Assembly: GCA_002170355.2 (NCBI GenBank)
Contig: NHET02000070.1
Location: 1-7,723, forward strand
Direction of reading: 5' to 3'
From: Gammaproteobacteria bacterium TMED92
GTDB taxonomy: Bacteria > Pseudomonadota > Gammaproteobacteria > Pseudomonadales > Azotimanducaceae
Length of the DNA stretch: 7,723 nt
The notes below the pieces were generated by a model. That model was not told the origin of the DNA. It searched no databases and worked only from the letters and a program-made list of their open reading frames with translations. Made by a program: the position numbers and the translations under genes. This document shows, piece after piece, positions 1-4,907 of this stretch (the stretch's first letter is position 1; the number at the start of each line of letters is the position of its first letter).

Positions 1-2
1 AA

Positions 3-176
3 AGGTTAGCCTTGGTGAGCGGTGATGAGTATGATATTTTTGGACGCCTAAATAGCGATAGTATTAATATCGCGTGGGTATCGCCGGCTGGCCTCCTCTT
101 AGCAGTCGGCGCTGGTGTTGGTGCGTCCTTCGCAGTACGTGCCAACGCAGGCTCGTGCGTGATAACCACCACTTAG
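3..176 (+). CDS. C-terminal part of an unidentified protein with a C-terminal hydrophobic segment
   Basis: The third plus-strand frame stays open from the window edge to a TAG at 174-176, giving 57 residues and no in-frame ATG, so the gene must begin outside the window. The visible part starts with a polar stretch (GDEYDIFGRLNSDS), then a small-residue hydrophobic run (SPAGLLLAVGAGVGASFAV) that could be one membrane helix, and ends in VITTT. The other two plus-strand frames are broken by stops within the first 30 bases. A strong terminator overlaps the end of this frame, as expected for the last gene of a transcript. I do not recognise the family and assign no function. An accidental open frame is possible, since the piece is short. 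Confidence 0.45.
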   Translation, partial: RLALVSGDEYDIFGRLNSDSINIAWVSPAGLLLAVGAGVGASFAVRANAGSCVITTT

Positions 177-198
177 TCACGTGCGAGCCTGTTTTTTT
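148..198 (+). terminator. Rho-independent terminator with a long stem
   Basis: The left arm (148-162, CAGGCTCGTGCGTGA) pairs with the right arm (177-191, TCACGTGCGAGCCTG) over 15 positions: 13 Watson-Crick pairs and two G-T wobbles in the middle. The loop is 14 bases (163-176), and seven T residues follow at 192-198. This is a textbook intrinsic terminator for the gene ending at 176. The TAG stop of that gene forms the last three bases of the loop, so a ribosome finishing translation would cover the left arm. The GTG at 181 lies in the right arm, which argues against the downstream gene starting there. Confidence 0.9.
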
Positions 199-348
199 GT
201 TTCGTCCGTAGCTGTCTCCGGCAAATCCGTTGTTGCGATCTTCAGCGCCCGCGTCGACCAGATGCGTGCTGAGCCGTGTATTGGTGACTCCAGTACGCTA
301 CGCGCGGCCTACTCAGCGGCTGTTTCCAGAGTACAATCGCGGGGCAGC

Positions 349-356
349 AGGAGGAG
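349..356 (+). promoter_or_regulatory. Shine-Dalgarno site setting the crotonase start
   Basis: AGGAGGAG ends four bases before the ATG at 361, an almost perfect ribosome binding site. The same frame is open upstream to a GTG at 181 and contains an ATG at 262, but neither has such a site and the upstream residues do not look like the family. This site fixes the start at 361. Confidence 0.85.
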
Positions 357-360
357 TAGC

Positions 361-1116
361 ATGATCACAGTCGCAGACGCAGGTTTTGTACGCACGTTGA
401 CCTTAAATCGGCCAGAGGCGCTAAATGCCTTCAACACTACGATGTTTGACGCCCTGGCTGAGGCGTTGTTGGTCGCGGCAGAAGACGATGCGATCAAAGT
501 CGTCATCATCACAGGAGCCGGACGTGCGTTTAGTGCAGGATTGGACTTGGCATCGAATGAAGCCACTGACACACCGCCGAAACATGGCTTTGCCGGCCTG
601 TATGAGGCTTTGCTAGAATTCCCGAAACCTATTTTGCTTGCTGTTAACGGCCTTGGCATTGGTTTTGGGTGCACTATTTGCGGTCTTGTAGATATGGTGT
701 TCATGGCGGCGAACGCGCGCTTGCGGTGTCCATTTTCTGCACTCGGGCTGACCGTTGAAGCGGGCAGTTCGATTACCTTCCCTCATTTGCTCGGTCATCA
801 GGCAGCGTCTTGGATGCTCATGAGTTCTGAATGGTTTGACGCGGACGCCTGTGCACGCCTTGGCTTGTCGTATGCGACGGTAGCTGATGAAGATTTGTTG
901 CCGGTCACCATGGAGCATGCGCAAATTTTGGCCGCTCAGCCACTGGTGTCGCTGATGACGACTAAAGAGCTGTTAATGGCACCACGCAGAGACGCATTGC
1001 GTGAGGCCGACGAAATGGAAGGTGTCGCCATGGCCACTCTACGCGGCGGCGCTGCCAACGTTGAGGCGGTCCATGCGTTTCGCGAAAAACGCGCACCGGA
1101 CTTCAGCCGACTGTAA
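361..1116 (+). CDS. Crotonase-fold enoyl-CoA hydratase/isomerase family protein, ECI2-like
   Basis: A 251-residue enzyme of the crotonase superfamily, which acts on acyl-CoA thioesters in the cytoplasm. The N-terminal LTLNRPEALNAFN (residues 13-25) and the oxyanion-hole loop GAGRAFSAGLDL (52-63) are typical. The second oxyanion region is GIGFGC (99-104). By alignment from memory with rat enoyl-CoA hydratase, Glu144 is replaced by Thr105 and Glu164 by Phe125. The following stretch CPFSALGLTVEAGSSITFP (123-141) matches the pattern of mammalian ECI2, where the glutamate of the PEG motif is the isomerase base; here that is Glu133. This points to a delta3,delta2-enoyl-CoA isomerase-like activity in unsaturated fatty acid breakdown rather than a hydratase. 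Substrate is unknown. The start at 361 is set by a strong ribosome binding site. The gene converges on the GST gene with a 25-base gap. Confidence 0.9.
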   Translation: MITVADAGFVRTLTLNRPEALNAFNTTMFDALAEALLVAAEDDAIKVVIITGAGRAFSAGLDLASNEATDTPPKHGFAGLYEALLEFPKPILLAVNGLGIGFGCTICGLVDMVFMAANARLRCPFSALGLTVEAGSSITFPHLLGHQAASWMLMSSEWFDADACARLGLSYATVADEDLLPVTMEHAQILAAQPLVSLMTTKELLMAPRRDALREADEMEGVAMATLRGGAANVEAVHAFREKRAPDFSRL

Positions 1117-1141
1117 TGCGCGAGTTAGCCTGCTTGGATTG

Positions 1142-1870
1142 TTAGAGGTCGCTTTTGAGTGCGGTGTTGTCGGCGATGCTGGAGCCGCTGCTGCGATACT
1201 GGGCCTTGCGCGCTTCACTCCATTGGTCAATCTCGTCTTTTGGGACACCGTAAGCAATTCCGCGCTCAACGGCAGGGCGGGCACGAACGCGCTGAACCCA
1301 AGCTAAGACATTTGGGTGCTCAGTAATGTCAACTTTGCTCCACTTCCAGCCGCGCAGCCATGGATAAACCGCAATATCGGCGATGCTAAAGCGCGAGCCG
1401 CAAATCCACGGATTATCACCCAGTTGTCTTGCCAGGACGGCGCTTAGGCGCAATGCCTCTTTATTAAAGCGCTCCAAGGGGTGCTGTTTTTGCTCCGCTG
1501 GGACGGCGTCCAGGTAGCGGGTGTAGCTGAGTTTGTTACCGAAGTTCGGCCCAACGTTGGCGGCTTGCCAGTAAACCCAGGGCAATATATCCCAGCGCTC
1601 ATCGGTGTGAGGCAACAAGGACGTTGGAAACTTTTCGGCGAGGTAGTGCAAAATCGCACAGCTTTCCATGATGCTGCGATCTTCATCGATCAACACTGGA
1701 ATCTTTTGATTCAGATTTTGCTGCGTAAACTCCGTTGAGAATTGTTCTCCTTTGGCAAGATTAATGTTCTTCACCTGCACCTTCGGTAGCTGGACGCCGG
1801 CCTCTTTAAGCTCTTCCAGCATGATGCTGACTTTCCAGCCGTTAGGGGTTGCTGCTGTCCACAATTCCAT
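1142..1870 (-). CDS. Glutathione S-transferase, Nu-class-like (YghU/YfcG type)
   Basis: A 242-residue cytosolic glutathione transferase. The N-terminal thioredoxin-like domain (about 1-82) opens with TATP-N-G (TPN at 8-10). In the Nu class, Thr and Asn of this motif contact the glutathione thiol in place of the usual Tyr or Ser. NQKIPVL carries the cis-proline (Pro58), and MESCAILHYLAEK carries the Glu69-Ser70 pair that binds the gamma-glutamyl group. The all-helical C-terminal domain follows (about 90-210), including PWICGSRFSIADIAVYPWL, the N-capping motif region of GSTs. Nu-class members often act as disulfide-bond oxidoreductases or organic peroxide reductases with two glutathiones; the substrate here is not evident. 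Trp12 takes the place of the Gln or His common after TPNG. The tail beyond about residue 215 is polar and probably flexible. AGAGGAAG sits five bases before the ATG. The DUF6966-like gene lies 133 bases upstream on the same strand. Confidence 0.93.
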   Translation of the reverse strand: MELWTAATPNGWKVSIMLEELKEAGVQLPKVQVKNINLAKGEQFSTEFTQQNLNQKIPVLIDEDRSIMESCAILHYLAEKFPTSLLPHTDERWDILPWVYWQAANVGPNFGNKLSYTRYLDAVPAEQKQHPLERFNKEALRLSAVLARQLGDNPWICGSRFSIADIAVYPWLRGWKWSKVDITEHPNVLAWVQRVRARPAVERGIAYGVPKDEIDQWSEARKAQYRSSGSSIADNTALKSDL

Positions 1871-1875
1871 TTGTT

Positions 1876-1883
1876 CTTCCTCT
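1876..1883 (-). promoter_or_regulatory. Shine-Dalgarno site of the GST gene
   Basis: Read on the minus strand, AGAGGAAG ends five bases before the ATG whose first base is 1870. It supports that start, which also places the TPN motif at the usual distance from the N-terminus. Confidence 0.7.
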
Positions 1884-1885
1884 CT

Positions 1886-1984
1886 CTAGTTTGGCGGGTT
1901 TAACTGATGCGGCGCGCATCGTGTGTCTGCAAGTAGCGCTGCAGTCGCGAGCAGAGTCAGTTGTATAGCGATTATGATAGGCAT
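1886..1984 (-). CDS. Candidate 32-residue hydrophobic small ORF
   Basis: Between the DUF6966-like stop and the GST start, the minus strand has an ATG frame of 32 codons beginning MPIIIAIQLTLLATAALLAD and ending in NPPN before a TAG at 1886-1888. The first 19 residues are strongly hydrophobic and could be a membrane helix or signal-like segment. It begins 19 bases after the upstream gene's stop and ends 15 bases before the GST start, so it would sit inside a minus-strand operon. No convincing ribosome binding site precedes the ATG, and a frame this short can occur by chance. It is listed as a possibility only. Confidence 0.2.
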   Translation of the reverse strand: MPIIIAIQLTLLATAALLADTRCAPHQLNPPN

Positions 1985-2003
1985 GATCGAACCCGAAGCC
2001 GCA

Positions 2004-2315
2004 TTACCAAACTTGCCGTGCCGCGATGCGTCGCGCAGCTTCGAAGGTGCGAGTGCGTAAATGCATCAGGCGCGCATTCAGATTTTGGTATTTGAGGGGT
2101 TGTGCGGACTCAAAACGCTTACCTATGATCAGGTCCGAGAAAGTATCTATACCACCGTAGCAGCCGAGAATCAGGGTAGCGCCTGCTAGTTCGTGAGCGT
2201 TTACCTTTGGTAGCGCACGTTCAATCATGAACTTCCAGTATTTTTCGTCAGCTTCATCCAGCAAGCCAACTAGCTCACGACTGGCTTGTTCCAGCTCACT
2301 AAATTGTTGACTCAA
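2004..2315 (-). CDS. DUF6966-like small protein, TTG start
   Basis: A 103-residue soluble, mostly helical protein. An N-terminal amphipathic helix (EQASRELVGLLDEADEKYW, about 9-27) is followed by a conserved-looking LGCYGGIDTFSDLII segment (about 50-64) and a C-terminal helix rich in Arg (LMHLRTRTFEAARRIAA). The order LLDE...W...L...YGG(M/I)...DL, then a closing L..LR...E.A.., resembles the DUF6966 family as I remember it; no function is established for that family. No ATG occurs before codon 30, and starting there would lose the first helix, so TTG at 2315 is the best start. Its only upstream purine run, AGGGGCG (2335-2329), is 13 bases away, longer than usual, so initiation may be weak. It lies upstream of the GST gene on the same strand and is divergent from the aldolase gene. 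Confidence 0.75.
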   Translation of the reverse strand: MSQQFSELEQASRELVGLLDEADEKYWKFMIERALPKVNAHELAGATLILGCYGGIDTFSDLIIGKRFESAQPLKYQNLNARLMHLRTRTFEAARRIAARQVW

Positions 2316-2341
2316 TGTGTTGATTCGACGCCCCTAGTGGC

Positions 2342-2369
2342 TGTTTAAGTTGTGCCGCGACAGTGCCAA
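2342..2369 (-). promoter_or_regulatory. Candidate promoter for the DUF6966-like gene
   Basis: Reading the minus strand, TTGGCA (2369-2364) is one base from the sigma70 -35 consensus, and TAAACA (2347-2342), a weak -10, follows after 16 bases. This would start transcription about 20 bases before the TTG codon. The same stretch also reads TTGGCAC with the GG-N10-GC spacing of sigma54 promoters, although its -12 box (CGGCA) is poor. Only one reading, or neither, need be right. Confidence 0.25.
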
Positions 2370-2442
2370 TTGAAGGGTTGCTTCAGAGGGGCTGCTGCGC
2401 GACATGAATTTGACGTACAGTTAACCGACAGGAGCCAAATAG

Positions 2443-2448
2443 TAAGGA
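2443..2448 (+). promoter_or_regulatory. Shine-Dalgarno site setting the aldolase start
   Basis: TAAGGA ends five bases before the ATG at 2454. The frame is open further upstream to an ATG at 2352, but that ATG has no ribosome binding site and the extra 34 residues are unlike the family. The aldolase therefore starts at 2454. Confidence 0.75.
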
Positions 2449-2453
2449 CTGAC

Positions 2454-3245
2454 ATGAGGGAGAACAAGGCGCTTAGCGCATGGCGCGCGGATGAGCAAAC
2501 AATCGGCTGTTGGTTAAGTCTAGCCAACGCGTATTCAGCAGAGGCTATGTCGCGTCTGGGTTTCGACTGGGTTTGTGTCGATTTGCAGCATGGCCTGATT
2601 GACTACACCGATTTAGTCAACATGTTGCCAGCGATCTCTACTTCTGACGCGGTACCGATTGTGCGGGTGCCATGGAATGAACCTTATGAAATCATGAAAG
2701 TGCTGGATGCCGGCGCTTATGGGGTGATTGTGCCGATGGTGAACAATCGCGAAGAAGCGGAGCACGCGGTTATGGCCTGCCGCTACCCTCCGGAAGGTTT
2801 TCGCTCCTTTGGGCCAATCCGAGGCGCCTTATACGGTGGGCGTGGGTATGCGGTGGAGGCGAACAACCAAATCGCGTGCATAGCAATGATCGAAACCGCA
2901 GAGGGCCGCGAGAAAGCTGAAGAGATCATTACCACACCTGGGCTCGATGGCATCTATATTGGTCCTGCTGATTTGGCTCTTTCCATGGGCTTGCCGGCTA
3001 TGGGTGATCAGCCGCAACCGGAGCACCTAGAAGAAGTTAAGCGGTTGATCGGCTTGTGCAAAAAACACAACGTGGCAGTGGGCATTCATACTGGTGGTAT
3101 TGAGTACACCCAGAAGTACTTGGCATTGGGATGTAATTTTGTGACCTTGGGCAGCGACTCCGGGCACATGATGAAAAACGCGGTGAAGGAACTCGCGGCA
3201 GCTCGTGGCGGTCAAGAGCAGCAGCGGGAAAGCACAGGGTACTAA
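2454..3245 (+). CDS. HpcH/HpaI-family class II pyruvate aldolase
   Basis: A 263-residue enzyme with the TIM-barrel fold of the HpcH/HpaI aldolase/citrate lyase family. Members use a divalent metal to cleave or form 2-oxo-4-hydroxy acids, releasing pyruvate and an aldehyde. All the key residues of E. coli HpaI have counterparts: the catalytic His in FDWVCVDLQHG (His46), the pyruvate-binding Arg in VPIVRVPW (Arg71), and the metal ligands in AMIETAEG (Glu147) and GIYIGPADLALSMG (Asp173). The length matches the family. The substrate cannot be told: 4-hydroxy-2-oxo-heptanedioate from aromatic catabolism, 2-keto-3-deoxy sugar acids and other 2-oxo acids are all used by relatives, and no other gene of such a pathway is nearby. 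The next gene follows after 32 bases, so co-transcription is possible. Confidence 0.93.
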   Translation: MRENKALSAWRADEQTIGCWLSLANAYSAEAMSRLGFDWVCVDLQHGLIDYTDLVNMLPAISTSDAVPIVRVPWNEPYEIMKVLDAGAYGVIVPMVNNREEAEHAVMACRYPPEGFRSFGPIRGALYGGRGYAVEANNQIACIAMIETAEGREKAEEIITTPGLDGIYIGPADLALSMGLPAMGDQPQPEHLEEVKRLIGLCKKHNVAVGIHTGGIEYTQKYLALGCNFVTLGSDSGHMMKNAVKELAAARGGQEQQRESTGY

Positions 3246-3277
3246 GCCAGTTTTTTAGCGGTCAGTGGTAAAGACGA

Positions 3278-3955
3278 ATGATCTTGTTGGTAGCAGCAGT
3301 ATTAGCTTTGGTGTTTGGACCAAACTTATGGGTTCGATGGGTGATGAATCGTTACGGCACAGACCTGGACGCTATGCCTGGTACCGGAGGCGAACTCGCC
3401 AACCACCTAGTCAAACAACTGGAGCTTGACGGGGTCGCAGTGGAGGTCACCGAGATCGGCGATCACTATGATCCCAGCGAGCGCAAGGTGCGGCTGAGCC
3501 AGCAAAACTTCGAGGGTCGGTCGTTGACCGCTATTGCGGTCGCTGCCCATGAGGTCGGTCACGCGGTTCAGCATCACCAGGGCGACAAGCGTCTATTGGC
3601 GCGAACCGCGTTAGTGACGGTTGCTGATCGTTTAGCGCGCATCAGTGCAGGCGCGATCTGGTTGGCGCCAATCATTGGGTTAATCACTCGGCACCCGGTG
3701 CCTTTTTCTGTGATGGTAACGTTAGGCCTGGCGGGTTTGCTCGGGCGAATGCTGCTGCACGTAGTGACATTGCCGTTGGAATGGGATGCTAGTTTTGGCA
3801 AAGCGTTACCGATCTTAGCTGCTGGCAATTACCTGCCGAAGACGCAGCAGGCGCCGATAGCAAAAATTCTTCGTGCCGCAGCATTCACCTATGTGGCAGC
3901 AGCCTTAGCCGATGTGTTGAACCTAGCTCGTTGGGCGGTCTTACTAAGGCGTTAA
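3278..3955 (+). CDS. Membrane zinc metallopeptidase, YugP/PF04298-like
   Basis: A 225-residue integral membrane protein. An N-terminal membrane helix (about 2-20) is followed by the family's soluble segment: MPGTGGELANHL (33-44), DHYDPSERKVRLS (62-74) and the zinc-binding HEVGH (91-95) within TAIAVAAHEVGHAVQHH. Two further hydrophobic helices lie at about 123-136 and 144-162. LPLEWDAS (165-172) matches the LP.E.DAS segment of YugP-like proteins, and Glu168 is the probable third zinc ligand. A last hydrophobic stretch ends the protein near 205-222. The family is annotated as neutral zinc metallopeptidase; its natural substrate is poorly known. The length is normal. The ATG at 3278 is preceded only by a weak purine stretch (GGTAAAGA). 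The stop TAA overlaps an ATG (TAATG) that opens a short candidate frame leading into the next gene. Confidence 0.9.
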   Translation: MILLVAAVLALVFGPNLWVRWVMNRYGTDLDAMPGTGGELANHLVKQLELDGVAVEVTEIGDHYDPSERKVRLSQQNFEGRSLTAIAVAAHEVGHAVQHHQGDKRLLARTALVTVADRLARISAGAIWLAPIIGLITRHPVPFSVMVTLGLAGLLGRMLLHVVTLPLEWDASFGKALPILAAGNYLPKTQQAPIAKILRAAAFTYVAAALADVLNLARWAVLLRR

Positions 3956-4089
3956 TGCTCTGCTGTAGATACCGTTTGGCGACAAATCACTACCGCTGGT
4001 CTGGCAACTCATTGAGCACATCAGGCGTTTATCTAAGTTTTTCGATTGTTTCGAATTACGTGGTGAGGATTCGGATGAAAAGCAGATGA
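3955..4089 (+). CDS. Candidate 44-residue bridging small ORF
   Basis: An ATG at 3955 overlaps the last base of the metallopeptidase stop (TAATG), and the frame runs without a stop to a TGA at 4087-4089 that overlaps the nuclease start (ATGA). TAAGG (3945-3949) lies five bases before this ATG, a fair ribosome binding site. The 44-residue product starts MLCCRYRLATNHYRW and contains a moderately hydrophobic middle (GVYLSFSIVSNYVV) before a basic end (RIRMKSR). The exact fit at both ends suggests translational coupling, yet the codon use is poor for the neighbourhood (AGA twice, AGG, CTA) and the product resembles nothing I know. It may instead be an untranslated spacer that is open by chance. 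Confidence 0.3.
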   Translation: MLCCRYRLATNHYRWSGNSLSTSGVYLSFSIVSNYVVRIRMKSR

Positions 4090-4856
4090 GAATAGTTAGT
4101 TGGAACGTTAACGGGCTGCGTGCCTGTGCGAAAAAGGGTTTCTTGCAAGTGCTGCAACGACGCAAGATCGACATTATGGCATTGCAAGAGGTGCGAGCCT
4201 TTCCAGAGCAACTACCAGACAATGTCAGAAATCCTAGGGGCTGGCACGCTGAATTCGCGCCGGCGAAGAGGCCGGGTTACAGCGGCGTTGCCATCTACAG
4301 TCGCATTCCGCCTAGTCGTATAGAGGCAAGTTTGGGTGTAGACCGCTTCGATGATGAAGGGCGTTTCTTGCTGGCACAATTTGGACGTTTAAGTGTTGCC
4401 AGCGTTTATTTCCCAAAAGGCAGCGGCAAGGACCGGGACAACAGTCGGGTGCCCTACAAGATGGATTTTTATCGCGAGGTTTTTGATCGCATCCAACATC
4501 AGCGTAAACGCGGGCCTGTCTTTGTGGTGGGTGATTACAATACCGCGCATCACGAACGAGACATCGCAAGACCAAAGTCAAACGTAAAATCCAGCGGTTT
4601 TCTCCCTGCGGAGCGACAAGAACTGAGCCGCTGGGAAGACGCTGGTTGGGTGGACACTTTTCGTCATCAACATCCGGGTGAGGCAGATCATTACACCTGG
4701 TGGAGGCAGTTTGGTGGCGCCAGAGAGGACAACGTTGGTTGGCGTATAGATTATGTTTTCGCCTCGAAAACAGCCCATCGTCGGGTAAAAGACGCTTTTA
4801 TTTGGCCACAGACTTTTGGTTCAGATCACTGTCCGGTCGGCGTAGACTTATTGTAG
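4086..4856 (+). CDS. xthA: Exodeoxyribonuclease III family nuclease (AP endonuclease)
   Basis: A 256-residue enzyme of the ExoIII/APE1 family, which cuts DNA at abasic sites and removes nucleotides from 3' ends during base excision repair. The family motifs are all present: MRIVSWNVNGLRA at the start (Asn7), LQEV (Glu35, metal ligand), YSGVAIYSR (65-73), VYFPKG (Tyr108), GDYNTAHHERDI (Asp150 and Asn152), WRIDYVF (Asp222) and the terminal SDHCPVGVDL (Asp247-His248). The length fits the family (about 250-270). The ATG chosen places the first beta strand at residue 1. The best purine run (GAGGA, 4065-4069) lies better for an ATG at 4075, which opens only MKSR before its stop overlaps this start, so translation may be coupled. 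More than one paralogue (ExoA or XthA type) is common, so the symbol is a family label. Confidence 0.95.
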   Translation: MRIVSWNVNGLRACAKKGFLQVLQRRKIDIMALQEVRAFPEQLPDNVRNPRGWHAEFAPAKRPGYSGVAIYSRIPPSRIEASLGVDRFDDEGRFLLAQFGRLSVASVYFPKGSGKDRDNSRVPYKMDFYREVFDRIQHQRKRGPVFVVGDYNTAHHERDIARPKSNVKSSGFLPAERQELSRWEDAGWVDTFRHQHPGEADHYTWWRQFGGAREDNVGWRIDYVFASKTAHRRVKDAFIWPQTFGSDHCPVGVDLL

Positions 4857-4894
4857 CCACGCAATCAAGCGTTCGCACAAAATCTGAGCTACAC

Positions 4895-4900
4895 AAGGAG
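4895..4900 (+). promoter_or_regulatory. Shine-Dalgarno site of the carotenoid oxygenase gene
   Basis: AAGGAG ends seven bases before the ATG at 4908 and supports that start. It suggests the gene is translated independently even if it shares a transcript with the nuclease gene 52 bases upstream. Confidence 0.8.
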
Positions 4901-4907
4901 CCGCCGC

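Noticed and set aside
55..73. Inverted repeat GCGATA/TATCGC as an operator or hairpin
   Set aside because: Six-base arms inside an apparently coding stretch, with no T run or nearby promoter; likely chance.
332..337. TACAAT as a -10 box for the crotonase gene
   Set aside because: It is close to consensus, but no -35 element is found at 16-18 bases upstream and there is no extended -10 TG, so it is too weak to annotate.
181..360. A 60-codon N-terminal extension of the crotonase from a GTG at 181
   Set aside because: The GTG lies in the right arm of the terminator, the extension has no family resemblance, and a near-perfect ribosome binding site precedes the ATG at 361.
309..704. Long antisense open frame opposite the crotonase
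   Set aside because: It mirrors the codon structure of the real gene, has no recognisable domain and lacks a ribosome binding site; similar shadows occur opposite most genes here.
2352..2453. A 34-codon upstream extension of the aldolase from an ATG at 2352
   Set aside because: No ribosome binding site precedes that ATG, the residues do not match the family, and TAAGGA is well placed for the ATG at 2454.
3251..3256. Six T residues after the aldolase stop as a terminator
   Set aside because: No stable hairpin can be formed directly upstream of the T run.
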